From Streptomyces sp. CNQ085 (GTDB taxonomy: Bacteria; Actinomycetota; Actinomycetes; Streptomycetales; Streptomycetaceae), in the NCBI RefSeq assembly GCF_022614595.1, contig NZ_JAJFAU010000010.1, positions 1 through 58,120 on the forward strand: a stretch of 58,120 bases of DNA, read 5' to 3'. Shown here piece after piece: positions 40,137-49,215 of this stretch. The notes below the pieces were generated by a model that saw nothing but the letters and a program-made list of their open reading frames with translations, did no database searches and was not told the origin of the DNA. A program made the translations under genes and the position numbers. Positions within the stretch are counted from its first letter, which is position 1, and each line of letters opens with the position of its first letter.

Positions 40137-41540
40137 GTGGGGGCCGTGGACGAGCGGCTGCCGTATGTGCCGGGTTTCGCGGACCGCCGGAGTGCGCGGG
40201 AGCCGAAGCGGGAGGGCAGGGCGCTGCGTGAGGCGGTGCCCAGGCACGCCCACGCGGAGTTCTCCGTGAGCCCGGGGCGGCCGGACGCGGTGACGGCGGT
40301 GGAGGAGGCCAACCGGGGCCGGATCGCGGAGCTGGTACCGCTCCGGGTCGGCCGGATGGTCGCCTCGCCCTTCGCGTTCCTGCGCGGCTCCGCCGGGCTG
40401 ATGGCGTACGACCTGGCGCACGGCACGCCCGCCACCGGTGTCGGCGCGCAGATCTGCGGCGACGCGCACGCCGCGAACTTCGGCCTCTACGGCGACGCCC
40501 GCGGCGGTCTGACCATCGACCTCAACGACTTCGACGAAACCGTGCACGGCCCCTGGGAGTGGGATCTCAAGCGGCTGGCCGCCTCCCTGGTGCTCGCCGG
40601 GCGCGAGGCGGGGGCGGACGAGGACGTGTGCCGGACGGCGGCCCGCGACGCGGCCGGCGCGTACCGTCACACCCTGCGGCTGCTGGCGAGGATGCCGGCG
40701 GCCGACGCCTGGAACGCCGTCGCCGACGAGGAACTCGTCTCGCACGCCGACGCCCACGATCTGCTGGGCACTCTGCGGAGGGTCGCGGAGAAGGCCCGGC
40801 GCAACACCAGTGCGCGCTTCGCCGCCAAGTCCACCCGGGAAACCGCCGACGGCGGCGGCCGGGTCTTCGTGGACGCCCCGCCGGTGCTGCGCAGGGCTTC
40901 CGACGAGGAGGCGGCGGCCGTGGCCGTCTCGCTGGAGGAGTACCTGGGGACGCTGCCGGAGGACCGGCTGCCGCTGCTGGCGCGGTACGCGATCCACGAC
41001 GTGGCGTTCCGGGTCGTGGGAACGGGCAGTGTGGGAACGCGCTCGTACGTGGTGCTGCTCCTGGACCACCGGGGCAAGCCGCTGGTGCTCCAGGTGAAGG
41101 AGGCGCGGACGTCGGTGCTGCGGCCGTACACGGCCCTGGCGGGCCTGGCCGAACCGGAGCCGGAGCACGAGGGGCGCCGGGTGGTGCTGGGGCAGCAGCG
41201 CATGCAGGTGGTGTCCGACACCCTGCTGGGCTGGACGACCCTGGAGGGGCGGCCGTACCAGGTGCGGCAGTTCCGCAACCGCAAGGGCAGCGTGGACCCG
41301 GCGGCGCTGGGCGCCGGCGAGATCGACGACTACGCGCGGATGACCGGGGCCCTGCTGGCCCGCGCGCACTCCCACAGCGCCGATCCGCGGCTGCTGGCGG
41401 GATACTGCGGCAAGTCGGAGGAACTGGACGAGGCGGTGGCCGCCTTCGCGGTGGCCTATGCCGACCGCACCGAGAAGGACCACGCGGAGCTGGCGGTCGC
41501 GGTGCGCACCGGGCGGCTGCCGGCCGAGCGGGAGGTGTGA
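40137..41540 (+). CDS. DUF2252 family protein
   Basis: 467 residues from a GTG; the frame begins MGAVDERLPYVPGFADRRSAREPKREG. DUF2252 features seen: RMVASPFAFLRGSA, GAQICGDAHAANFGLYG, LTIDLNDFDETVHGPWEWDLKRLAASL, and QVKEARTSVL with YQVRQFRNRKGS further on. The GDAH-N and DLNDFD pair resembles the catalytic loop of aminoglycoside phosphotransferase/kinase-like folds, so phosphotransfer is possible but unproven. No membrane segment. It appears monocistronic. Confidence 0.88.
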   Translation: MGAVDERLPYVPGFADRRSAREPKREGRALREAVPRHAHAEFSVSPGRPDAVTAVEEANRGRIAELVPLRVGRMVASPFAFLRGSAGLMAYDLAHGTPATGVGAQICGDAHAANFGLYGDARGGLTIDLNDFDETVHGPWEWDLKRLAASLVLAGREAGADEDVCRTAARDAAGAYRHTLRLLARMPAADAWNAVADEELVSHADAHDLLGTLRRVAEKARRNTSARFAAKSTRETADGGGRVFVDAPPVLRRASDEEAAAVAVSLEEYLGTLPEDRLPLLARYAIHDVAFRVVGTGSVGTRSYVVLLLDHRGKPLVLQVKEARTSVLRPYTALAGLAEPEPEHEGRRVVLGQQRMQVVSDTLLGWTTLEGRPYQVRQFRNRKGSVDPAALGAGEIDDYARMTGALLARAHSHSADPRLLAGYCGKSEELDEAVAAFAVAYADRTEKDHAELAVAVRTGRLPAEREV

Positions 41541-41727
41541 GGACGGCCCGCGCGGGGAGACGGGCCCCTGGCGGAGGCCGGGGTGTGATGCCCGGGCCCG
41601 GGGAGCCGTAGGCTGGCCGGGTGGCGCGGCCGTCCGGCCGGGAACCCTTCCCGGTGGCCGTGGCGCGAATCCCGGTCAGGGTCTCGGTCAGGGCCGGGCG
41701 CAGTATAACGCCGTCGCAAGGAAGCCC

Positions 41728-42681
41728 GTGGATCCGGAAGCCCAGCAGGAAGCCCGGCAGGCCGGGCATGAGCCGTACAACGCGCCGGAGGCCGTCCCGA
41801 GCAAGGGCGGCCCGAGTACGGACGGGGAAGCCGTCGATCGTCTGGAGCGGGCCGTACGCGCGGCCGAGTGGGCGCTGATCGAGTACGAGATCGCCGTGGA
41901 GACCTTCCGGGTCGAGGTGGAGAACTTCTCCCGGCTGCACGAGCAGCGGCTCGGTCCGCTGTACGGCCGGATCGAGGAGCTGGACGTCCTGATCGCCGAG
42001 GCGGTGGCCGCGTGCTCCGGCGACCCCGAGGATCTGCGCAGGGCGCGGGAGGCACGCGCCTCCTTCCTGCCGATGCCGGCTGTGGAGGAGCTGTACCAGG
42101 GGTGGATGGACTCCGCCGGGCTGCCGCCGGAGGCCGTCGCGATGCTCACCGGGCAGCGGGTGCGGCCCCCGGAGCGGGTGCGGCCCAGTGAGCGGGCCAG
42201 GCGCCTGTACCGGGAACTGGTGCGCTCGGCGCATCCGGACCTGGTGCAGGACGAAGCCGAACGCGGGCGGCGCGAGGAGTTCATGACCCGGGCCAACAAG
42301 GCCTACTCCGACGGGGACGAGGAGGCGCTCGCCGCGCTGGCCGAGGAGTGGGCCGCCGGGCCGCCGACCGTGGAGGAGCGGGAGGCTGCCCGCGGTGAGG
42401 AGCTGTACGCGCGCCTGGAGTGGCTGGCGCGGCGCAAGGAGACGCTGGCCGCGGCCGCGGCGGAGCTGGAGGAGGGCGCGATCGGCTCCATGCTCAGGCT
42501 GGCACCCGACGATCCGGACGGCCTGCTGGAAGAGATCGCCGGGCGGCTGCACGAGCGGATCGCCGGGAAGGAGGCACGTCTGGCCGAGCTGACCGGCCGG
42601 ATGGGCCGGGCAGGGTATGCGGGGCAGGTGGACGAGGCGGGCCGGGCGGGCCGGGCGGAGGAGCCCGGACGGGCGGGTTAG
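41728..42681 (+). CDS. J-domain-containing protein
   Basis: 317 residues from the GTG at 41728, with AAGGAAG just upstream; the longer open frame to 41458 overlaps the DUF2252 gene in another frame and is not used. A helical N-terminal half (DRLERAVRAAEWALIEYEIAVETFRVEVENFSRLHEQRL) is followed by a J-domain-like segment with HPD (RLYRELVRSAHPDLVQDEAERGRREEFMTRANKAYSDGDEEAL, about 152-195). A coiled, Ala/Glu/Arg-rich C-terminus ends in a Gly/Arg repeat. It could recruit DnaK, but the client is unknown. Confidence 0.82.
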   Translation: MDPEAQQEARQAGHEPYNAPEAVPSKGGPSTDGEAVDRLERAVRAAEWALIEYEIAVETFRVEVENFSRLHEQRLGPLYGRIEELDVLIAEAVAACSGDPEDLRRAREARASFLPMPAVEELYQGWMDSAGLPPEAVAMLTGQRVRPPERVRPSERARRLYRELVRSAHPDLVQDEAERGRREEFMTRANKAYSDGDEEALAALAEEWAAGPPTVEEREAARGEELYARLEWLARRKETLAAAAAELEEGAIGSMLRLAPDDPDGLLEEIAGRLHERIAGKEARLAELTGRMGRAGYAGQVDEAGRAGRAEEPGRAG

Positions 42682-42778
42682 GTTCGTGGGCGGCCGGCCG
42701 GACCGGCGGCCGGAGTGTTGTACGGAGCATTGTGAGACGGCGCCGGAGGGCCGGGGCCTGCGAGAGGGGCGTGACCTG

Positions 42779-43120
42779 ATGCAGTACGGCCGGATTCCTT
42801 CGGTGGATGTCACGGCGGTGCCGCCGGAGGGCCTTCTGCTGGATGTCCGGGAGGACGACGAGTGGGCGGCCGGACACGCCGAGGAGGCTCTGCACGTGCC
42901 GATGAGCGAGTTCGTGGAGCGGTTCGGGGAGGTGACCGGGGAGGCCGCGGAACGGCGGGTTTACGTGGTCTGCCGGGTCGGCGGCCGGTCGGCGCAGGTC
43001 ACGCGGTACCTGCTGGGGCAGGGCGTCGACGCGGTGAACGTCGACGGAGGCATGCTGGCCTGGGAGGCGGCCGGGAAGCCGCTGGTGAACGACGGGCAGG
43101 GACCCGCGCACGTGGCGTGA
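42779..43120 (+). CDS. rhodanese-like domain protein
   Basis: 113 residues from the ATG at 42779. A single rhodanese domain: LLLDVREDDEWAAGHAEEALHVPMSEF, active-site loop VVCRVGGRSAQVTRYL (Cys near 64) and VNVDGGMLAWEAAGKPL. It is a sulfurtransferase or persulfide carrier in the cytoplasm. Convergent with paaE. Confidence 0.92.
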   Translation: MQYGRIPSVDVTAVPPEGLLLDVREDDEWAAGHAEEALHVPMSEFVERFGEVTGEAAERRVYVVCRVGGRSAQVTRYLLGQGVDAVNVDGGMLAWEAAGKPLVNDGQGPAHVA

Positions 43121-43299
43121 GGCGTGCGTGGGACCCGGCACGGAGCGTGCTGTCGCGGTGTGTGGCGTGCGGCGTGTGACGCGAGCTGTGCGCGGGGGCC
43201 CGGCGCGGGACGGGGTCGGAGCGCGCCGCGCCCCCGGCCGTGCGGAAGCCGGTTGTGCGCATGACCGTGGGCCGTACCGCCTGAAGTGCTCCGCAGCTC

Positions 43300-44367
43300 T
43301 CAGGCGTCGAAGTCCACCTCGACCGCTTCGGTGACCGGCCGGGACTGGCAGGCCAGTACGTACCCCGCCGAGACCTCCTCCGGCTCCAGGGCGAAGTTGC
43401 GGTCCATGCTCACCTCACCGGACACCAGCCGCACGCGGCAGGTGCCGCACACCCCGCCCTTGCAGGCATAGGGCGCGTCGGAGCGGTTGCGCAGCACCGT
43501 CTCCAGCAGCGTCTCGCCCTCACCGGCCGGCCAGACGCCCATCCGGCCGTCGAGCGTGGCGGTGAGCTTCGAGCCGCCGGGCGCGCTTCGGGCGGCGGTC
43601 CGCTTCTCCGCGGCCGGGGAGGCGTCGTCCACATGGAAGATCTCCTGGTGGACCGCGGCGGCGGGCACTCCGAGCGCGGCCAGCGCGCGCTCCGACTCCC
43701 GGACCAGCCCGTGCGGCCCGCACAGGAACCAGCCGTCCACGTCGGGCAACGGCAGCAGGGCCGGCAGCAGGTCGGCGAGGCGCTCGGCGTCGAGCCGTCC
43801 GGTGGGCAGGCCCGCCTGGCGCTCCTCGCGGGAGAGCGTGTGCACCAGGTGGAAGCGGTCCGGGTGGCGGTCCTTGAGCTCGGCGACCTCCTCCAGGAAC
43901 ATCGCCGAAGCCGTGGTGCGGTCGGTGCGGATCAGGCAGAACCGGGCCTTCGGCTCCTCGGCCAGCAGCGTGGCGGCGATGGACAGCACCGGTGTGATGC
44001 CGCTGCCGCCGACGACCGCCGCGAAGCGGCCGGGCCGGGGACGCAGAGTGAAACGGCCCGTCGGGGGCATCACGTCGACCGTGTCCCCGGCGGACAGCTC
44101 TTTGAAGGCGTGAGTGGAGAACGCGCCGCCCTCCACCAGCCGGATGCCGACCCGCAGTGCCGGCTCGGCGGGAGCGAGGACGGCGGGGGAGCAGACGGAG
44201 TAGGTGCGGCGGACCTCCGCGCCGTCCAGTTCGAGCCGCAGCGTGACGTGCTGGCCCGGGACGTGGCGGAAGGTGTCGTGCAGTTCGGGCGGCACCTCGA
44301 ACGCCACGGTCACCGAGTCGTCCGTGAGCCGCTCGACCTCGCGTGTCCGGAGCGGATGGAACCTCAT
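43300..44367 (-). CDS. paaE: phenylacetyl-CoA epoxidase reductase PaaE
   Basis: 355 residues. It feeds electrons from NADPH to the PaaAC oxygenase. N-terminal FAD/NAD-binding ferredoxin-reductase module (RRTYSVCSP, GRFTLRPRPGRFAAVVGGSGITPVLSIAATLL). C-terminal plant-type 2Fe-2S domain with cysteines in APYACKGGVCGTCRVRL and VLACQSRP. The last gene of paaABCDE, overlapping paaD by 4 bases. Confidence 0.96.
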   Translation of the reverse strand: MRFHPLRTREVERLTDDSVTVAFEVPPELHDTFRHVPGQHVTLRLELDGAEVRRTYSVCSPAVLAPAEPALRVGIRLVEGGAFSTHAFKELSAGDTVDVMPPTGRFTLRPRPGRFAAVVGGSGITPVLSIAATLLAEEPKARFCLIRTDRTTASAMFLEEVAELKDRHPDRFHLVHTLSREERQAGLPTGRLDAERLADLLPALLPLPDVDGWFLCGPHGLVRESERALAALGVPAAAVHQEIFHVDDASPAAEKRTAARSAPGGSKLTATLDGRMGVWPAGEGETLLETVLRNRSDAPYACKGGVCGTCRVRLVSGEVSMDRNFALEPEEVSAGYVLACQSRPVTEAVEVDFDA

Positions 44368-44933
44368 AGCAGCTCCTTGAAGTGGTCGAACGGCTCCCGG
44401 CAGGAGGTGCAGCGGCGCAGCGCCTTGCAGGCGGTGGAGGAGAAGCGGCTGAGCAGGGTGGTGTCGGTCGAACCGCAGTGGGGGCAGCGGATGGCCAGAT
44501 TCACCGCGACGGGCCCGCCGCTCCCGGAGGCATCCGCACCCGCGCCCGCGCTCCCACCCGTACCGGGCCGGGGCGGGGCTATCCCGAACTCGGCCAGCTT
44601 ACGGCGGCCCTCGGCGGTGATCGCGTCCGTCGTCCAGGGCGGGGAGAGAACCGTGCGGACCGTCACCTCCGCCACGCCGTGCTCGCGCAGCGCCCGCTCC
44701 ACATCGGCGGACATCGCCTCCATTGCCGGGCAGCCGGTGTAAGTGGGGGTCAGTTCGACCTCCACCCGGCCGGGAGCGAGCAGATGCAGACCGCGCAGCA
44801 CCCCCAGCTCGGCCAGGGAGACCACGAGCAACTCCGGGTCCGGCACGGAGCCGGCGATCCCCCGCAGCTCCGCCTCAAGCGCCGTCGCCTCCGTCTCCGC
44901 CGTCGCCTCTGTCGCTTCCGCCGGGGGCGTCAC
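44364..44933 (-). CDS. paaD: phenylacetyl-CoA epoxidase assembly subunit PaaD
   Basis: 189 residues from the GTG at 44933, which overlaps the paaC stop by 4 bases (a GTG at 44936 is also possible). A MIP18/DUF59 domain (LRGIAGSVPDPELLVVSLAELGVLRG; LTPTYTGCPAMEAMSADVE) is followed by a C-terminal zinc ribbon (CPHCGSTDTTLLSRFSSTACKALRRCTSC). PaaD is needed for maturation of the epoxidase, probably of its Fe-S cluster. Confidence 0.94.
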   Translation of the reverse strand: MTPPAEATEATAETEATALEAELRGIAGSVPDPELLVVSLAELGVLRGLHLLAPGRVEVELTPTYTGCPAMEAMSADVERALREHGVAEVTVRTVLSPPWTTDAITAEGRRKLAEFGIAPPRPGTGGSAGAGADASGSGGPVAVNLAIRCPHCGSTDTTLLSRFSSTACKALRRCTSCREPFDHFKELL

Positions 44934-45652
44934 CACGACGCTCCCGGGTGGCTGCGGTGCAGGTGCTGCATCTCGGCGAGCATCCGGCCGAAGGGCTCGG
45001 TGTGGACACCCTGCCGCCCGGCGCCGGCGGCCCAGGGACTGCTCCGCGACCCCCCGGGGACGGCGAGGGACGCGCGCTCCAGCACGGCGGTGATACGCCG
45101 TGCCCACTCTTCGTCCATCCCGGCCCAGTCGATGTCCAGGCCCTCCACGGGCCGGAACAGCTCGCCGGTGTAGCGCCACAGCCCTTCCAGCGCGTCCTTC
45201 ACGCGCTTGTGGCTCACCTCGGTGCCGTCTCCCAGGCGCAGCGTCCAGTGCTCGGCGTGGTCGCGGTGGTAGGCGACCTCCTTGACCGCCTTGGCGGCCA
45301 GCGCGGCGAGATCCGTATCGTCGGTACCGCCGCCGGCCAGCCGCTCGTACAGCAGCTCCTGGTAGGCGGAGAAGTACAGCTGTCGGGCGATGGTGTGGGC
45401 GAAGTCGCCGTTCGGCTGCTCGACGAGCTGCACGTTGGTGAAGGCGCGCTCCTCGCGGAGGTACGCCAGCTCGTCCTCGTCGCCGGCCATCGACAGCAGA
45501 GTGCGGGCCTGGCCCAGGAGGTCCAGCGCGATGTTGGCGAGGGCGACCTCCTCCTCCAGGACGGGGGCGTTCCCGGCCCACTCCCCCAGCCGGTGGGAGA
45601 GGACCAGTGCGTCGTCGCCGAGGGCCAGCAGGGCCGTACGGGGAGCGCTCAC
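44930..45652 (-). CDS. paaC: phenylacetyl-CoA epoxidase structural subunit PaaC
   Basis: 240 residues from the GTG at 45652. A ferritin-like helical protein (LLALGDDALVLSHRLGEWAGNAPVLEEEVALANIALDLLGQARTLLSMAG) forming a heterodimer with PaaA but lacking a functional metal site, as known for the family. It ends HRSHPGASW. Overlaps paaB and paaD by 4 bases each. Confidence 0.95.
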   Translation of the reverse strand: MSAPRTALLALGDDALVLSHRLGEWAGNAPVLEEEVALANIALDLLGQARTLLSMAGDEDELAYLREERAFTNVQLVEQPNGDFAHTIARQLYFSAYQELLYERLAGGGTDDTDLAALAAKAVKEVAYHRDHAEHWTLRLGDGTEVSHKRVKDALEGLWRYTGELFRPVEGLDIDWAGMDEEWARRITAVLERASLAVPGGSRSSPWAAGAGRQGVHTEPFGRMLAEMQHLHRSHPGASW

Positions 45653-45936
45653 AGGTGCCGCACCCCTTCCGGAACCTCGTAGAAGGTGGGGTGGCGGTAG
45701 GGCTTGTCGGCTGCGGGCTCGAAGAACGGGTCCTTCTCGTCGGGCGAGGAAGCGGTGACCGCTGACGACGGCACCACCCAGATCGAGACACCCTCCGACC
45801 GCCGGGTGTACAGGTCCCGCGCGTTGCGCAGGGCCATCTCGGCGTCGGGGGCGTGCAGGCTCCCGGCGTGGGTGTGGGACAGGCCGCGCCTGCTGCGGAC
45901 GAAGACCTCCCACAGGGGCCATTCGCTGGTGGTCAT
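45649..45936 (-). CDS. paaB: phenylacetyl-CoA epoxidase subunit PaaB
   Basis: 95 residues, [46 protein letters not shown], a typical PaaB. It bridges PaaAC heterodimers in the complex. Overlaps paaA by 4 bases. Confidence 0.96.
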   Translation of the reverse strand: MTTSEWPLWEVFVRSRRGLSHTHAGSLHAPDAEMALRNARDLYTRRSEGVSIWVVPSSAVTASSPDEKDPFFEPAADKPYRHPTFYEVPEGVRHL

Positions 45937-46919
45937 GCCGCCGTCCTTCCGTCGCCGTCCCGCTCGCTGTGCTTGCGGGCGTATGCCGCGGCGGCCTCGC
46001 GCACCCAGGCACCCTCCTCGTGGGCGCGGCGGCGCCGGTCCAGCCGCTGCTTGTTACAGGGGCCGTTGCCGCGCAGCACCTCGTGGAACTCGGACCAGTC
46101 GATCGGCCCGAAGTCGTAGTGCCCGCGCTCCTCGTTCCACCGCAGTTCGGGGTCGGGCAGGGTCAGGCCGAGGGACTCGGCCTGGGGGACGCAGATGTCC
46201 ACGAAGCGCCGGCGCAGCTCGTCGTTGGAGTGCCGTTTGATCTTCCAGGCCATCGACCGGGCGGAGTGCTTCGATGCGTCGTCGGGCGGACCGAACATCA
46301 TCAGCGACGGCCACCACCAGCGGTCCACGGCGTCCTGCGCCATGGCGTGCTGGGCCTCGGTGCCCCGGCTCAGCGCCAGCAGCAGCTCGTACCCCTGACG
46401 CTGGTGGAAGGACTCCTCCTTGCAGACGCGGACCATGGCCCGGGCGTACGGTCCGTAGGAGCAGCGGCACAGCGGCACCTGGTTGGTGATGGCCGCGCCG
46501 TCCACCAGCCAGCCGATCGCGCCGACGTCGGCCCAGGTCAGCGTGGGGTAGTTGAAGATCGAGGAGTACTTCTGGCGCCCGGAGTGCAGTTTGTCCAGCA
46601 GCTCCTCACGACTGGCGCCGAGTGTCTCGGCGGCGCTGTAGAGGTACAGCCCGTGCCCCGCCTCGTCCTGCACCTTCGCCATCAGGATCGCCTTGCGGCG
46701 CAGCGAGGGCGCCCGTGTGATCCAGTTGGCCTCCGGCTGCATGCCGATGATCTCGGAGTGGGCGTGCTGGGCGATCTGGCGCACCAGCGTGGCGCGGTAG
46801 GCGTCGGGCATCCAGTCGCGCGGCTCGATCCGCTCGTCCGCCGCGATCGCCGCGTCGAACGCCTCCTCGTGCGCCCCGGGACCTCCGCCCCGGTCCGTCT
46901 CCGGCAGCAGCGTCGTCAT
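45933..46919 (-). CDS. paaA: phenylacetyl-CoA epoxidase catalytic subunit PaaA
   Basis: 328 residues. Di-iron oxygenase that epoxidises the ring of phenylacetyl-CoA. Iron-ligand regions of the bacterial multicomponent oxygenase type are visible: [36 protein letters not shown] and [16 protein letters not shown]. It starts the five-gene operon, in which every junction overlaps by 4 bases. A PaaR-like operator lies 35 bases upstream of the ATG. Confidence 0.97.
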   Translation of the reverse strand: MTTLLPETDRGGGPGAHEEAFDAAIAADERIEPRDWMPDAYRATLVRQIAQHAHSEIIGMQPEANWITRAPSLRRKAILMAKVQDEAGHGLYLYSAAETLGASREELLDKLHSGRQKYSSIFNYPTLTWADVGAIGWLVDGAAITNQVPLCRCSYGPYARAMVRVCKEESFHQRQGYELLLALSRGTEAQHAMAQDAVDRWWWPSLMMFGPPDDASKHSARSMAWKIKRHSNDELRRRFVDICVPQAESLGLTLPDPELRWNEERGHYDFGPIDWSEFHEVLRGNGPCNKQRLDRRRRAHEEGAWVREAAAAYARKHSERDGDGRTAA

Positions 46920-46954
46920 GCAGAGCTCCCTTGCTCCTGGCGAGGAACCAACCG

Positions 46955-46968
46955 ACCGATCGTTCGGT
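46955..46968. promoter_or_regulatory. PaaR-like operator 1 (paaA promoter region)
   Basis: ACCGATCGTTCGGT, which in the other strand reads ACCGAACGATCGGT. It shares the core ACCGAAC-N2-TCGGT with two further sites near paaN/tetR and the dehydrogenase operon. It lies 36-49 bases upstream of the paaA start and is also in the leader side of the divergent DUF5819 operon. Confidence 0.8.
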
Positions 46969-47004
46969 TCAATGGTGGTCGTCCGGTCCCCAAGGTGTCA
47001 AGGC

Positions 47005-47013
47005 TGTGGATAA
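47005..47013. promoter_or_regulatory. perfect DnaA box in the paaA / DUF5819 divergent region
   Basis: TGTGGATAA, the reverse complement of TTATCCACA, 36 bases from PaaR-like operator 1 and 101 bases before the DUF5819 gene start. Confidence 0.65.
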
Positions 47014-47113
47014 CCTCGTAAGACCGCCGCGGACCGGGGCGGCCGCGGAGGAACGCGGCCGGTGTCGCGGGTCGCGGGAGCGGGGCCCGGCCGGGCCCGA
47101 GATCGGGGAGGGC

Positions 47114-47833
47114 ATGGATCCACAGGCACAGCAGCGTCAGGAGGCGTCGTCGCCCCCGGCGGTGGACGGGGCACCCTCCGGGGAGCCTTCCGGCCGGACC
47201 CCGGGCGTGATGTCCCTCCCGCCCACGGCGCGGATCGCCGTGGCGGTGGCGCTGGGCGTCGTCACCGTGCTCACCGGTGTGCACCTGGCGATGGTCTTTC
47301 TGCACGTCGCGCCGGACAACACCCTCAGCAAGCAGTACGGTTCGACGATCTCGGACTACATCAACCCCGAGTTCGAGCAGAACTGGAAGCTGTTCGCCCC
47401 CAATCCGCTCCAGCAGAACGTCGCCGTCCACGCCCGCGCGGAGGTGGTGCGGCCGGACGGCGGACGCGAGCGGACCGGCTGGGTGGACCTGACGGCGATG
47501 GACATCGACGAGATCCGGGGCAATCCCTTCCCCAGCCACACCGACCAGAACGGGCTCCGCCGGGCCTGGGACTTCTTCACCGGCTCGCACGATGAGGAGA
47601 ACCGGTCCACCGGGCTGCGCGGAGACCTCTCCGAGGAGTATCTGAGGCGGATCGTGATGTCACGGTTCGGACCCGAGCTGAACGGCGGCGAGATCCGGCG
47701 CGTGCAGGTGCGGTCGGCGACCACGCCGGTCGCGCCGCCGCCGTGGAGCGGTGAGAGCGCGGGCACCGAGACCACGTACCGGGTGTTGCCCTGGTGGCCG
47801 GTCGACCGCACGGACATCCCGGAGGACCAGTGA
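47114..47833 (+). CDS. DUF5819 family protein
   Basis: 239 residues from the ATG at 47114 (MDPQAQQRQEASS), with GGGGAGG just upstream. One N-terminal transmembrane helix (IAVAVALGVVTVLTGVHLAMVFLHV) and an extracellular domain with YINPEFEQNWKLFAPNPLQQNVAVHARAEV, the DUF5819 signature. It overlaps the HTTM gene by 4 bases (GTGA). The pair is common in actinomycetes; function is unknown, but coupling to a carboxylase-like membrane enzyme suggests a joint complex. Confidence 0.87.
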   Translation: MDPQAQQRQEASSPPAVDGAPSGEPSGRTPGVMSLPPTARIAVAVALGVVTVLTGVHLAMVFLHVAPDNTLSKQYGSTISDYINPEFEQNWKLFAPNPLQQNVAVHARAEVVRPDGGRERTGWVDLTAMDIDEIRGNPFPSHTDQNGLRRAWDFFTGSHDEENRSTGLRGDLSEEYLRRIVMSRFGPELNGGEIRRVQVRSATTPVAPPPWSGESAGTETTYRVLPWWPVDRTDIPEDQ

Positions 47834-49215
47834 CACAGCCCGAGAACGGCCCCTCCGTCCCCGCTCCGGCCGTCCCCGGCGCCCGACGGTCGCGGGAGCG
47901 CCCCTCCGGTACCGGGGAGCGCCCGCCCGCCGAGTCGCCCGCGGTACCGCACCGGCCGTGGCCGGTGCGCCTGTCGGCGAAGGCCGACGAGGCGATCGTG
48001 GGCGGCATCGTCCGGATCAGCGACCGGGCACTGGGCCCGTACCAGAGCGCGGTCGTCCGGATCGGTTTCTCCTTCACCTGGCTGGTCTTCCTGCTCTTCG
48101 AGTGGCCCCGCCGGCGCGAGCTGTACGGCCCGGACGGCCCGTGGAGCTGGGAGCTGGGCGAGCGGTTGGTGGCGGGCAACCACGCCTTCACGGTGCTTCT
48201 GTGGTCCGACAGCGGCGTCTGGTTCGAGGCCGTCTACGCCCTCGCCGTCCTCTCCTCCGCCGCGCTGCTGGTCGGATGGCGGACCAGGACCATGTCGGTG
48301 CTGTTCATGGTCGGTGTGCTGTCCCTGCAGAACCGCAGCGTCTTCATGGGCGACGGCGGCGACAACGTCATCCACCTGATGGCGATGTACCTGGTGCTCA
48401 CCCGCTGCGGCCGGGTCTGGTCGCTCGACGCCCGCCGCGCCCGCCGCCGCGGTGCCGGGGGCGGGCGCGCGGCGGGCACCGATCTGGTCGGCGTCGCGCT
48501 GTGGTCGCTGCTCGGCGCCGTCCTGCTGGTGGCCACCGCGGGCGGCCGGCTGAGCTGGTTCGGCGACGACGGCCCGGTGCTCTACGTGGGCTGGGCCACC
48601 TTCCTGTGGGGCCTGTGGCTGGTTCACGGGCTGTGGTGGTACGTCACCCGCCCCGCTGACGGACGGGCCGGGCGGGAGGACCTCCGCCGGCTGATGGACG
48701 TCCTGGGCAACATCGTCCACAACGCCGTACTGCTGATCATCATGGCCGAGGTCTGCCTGATCTACGCGACCGCCGGCTGGTACAAGATCCAGGGCTCCCG
48801 CTGGCAGGACGGCACCGCCGTCTACTACCCCCTGCATCTGGACTACTTCTCCCCCTGGCCGGCCCTCGCCGAGGTACTGGGCAGCAGCGGCCTGATGGTC
48901 ATGCTGCTCACCTACGGCACGGTGATCGCCCAGGTCGCCTTCCCCTTCACCCTCTTCAACCGCCGGGTGAAGAACGTGCTGCTCGCCGTGATGATGCTGG
49001 AGCACGCCTCCATCGCGGTCATCCTCGGCCTGCCCTTCTTCTCACTCGCCATGATCGCGGCCGACGCCGTGTTCCTGCCGACGGTCTTCCTGGTCTGGAT
49101 CGGGGCCGGGGCGTCCCGGGCGGCCGGGCGGCTGCGCCGGGGCCGCCCGCGCGAGCCGGAGGAGGAAGCGGAACCGTCCGGGACCGGCGGCCCCACACGT
49201 ACCCTCGTGGGGTGA
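47830..49215 (+). CDS. HTTM domain membrane protein (vitamin K-dependent carboxylase-like)
   Basis: 461 residues from a GTG overlapping the DUF5819 stop. After a ~45-residue Pro/Arg-rich start come six or more hydrophobic segments (SAVVRIGFSFTWLVFLLFEW; VYALAVLSSAALLVGW; MSVLFMVGVLSLQNRSVFMGDGGDNVIHLMAMYLVL; LIIMAEVCLIYATAGWYKIQG). The HTTM family shares the membrane fold of gamma-glutamyl carboxylase. Bacterial substrates are unknown. It overlaps the downstream methyltransferase gene by 4 bases. Confidence 0.88.
   Translation: MTQPENGPSVPAPAVPGARRSRERPSGTGERPPAESPAVPHRPWPVRLSAKADEAIVGGIVRISDRALGPYQSAVVRIGFSFTWLVFLLFEWPRRRELYGPDGPWSWELGERLVAGNHAFTVLLWSDSGVWFEAVYALAVLSSAALLVGWRTRTMSVLFMVGVLSLQNRSVFMGDGGDNVIHLMAMYLVLTRCGRVWSLDARRARRRGAGGGRAAGTDLVGVALWSLLGAVLLVATAGGRLSWFGDDGPVLYVGWATFLWGLWLVHGLWWYVTRPADGRAGREDLRRLMDVLGNIVHNAVLLIIMAEVCLIYATAGWYKIQGSRWQDGTAVYYPLHLDYFSPWPALAEVLGSSGLMVMLLTYGTVIAQVAFPFTLFNRRVKNVLLAVMMLEHASIAVILGLPFFSLAMIAADAVFLPTVFLVWIGAGASRAAGRLRRGRPREPEEEAEPSGTGGPTRTLVG

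Noticed and set aside
41458..41727. N-terminal extension of the J-domain protein
   Set aside because: Overlaps the DUF2252 gene in another frame, with arginine-rich shadow composition; the GTG at 41728 has a good ribosome-binding site.
43279..43305. Hairpin GCCTGA/TCAGGC as a rhodanese/paaE terminator
   Set aside because: Only a 6-bp stem with a 15-base loop; too weak to call.
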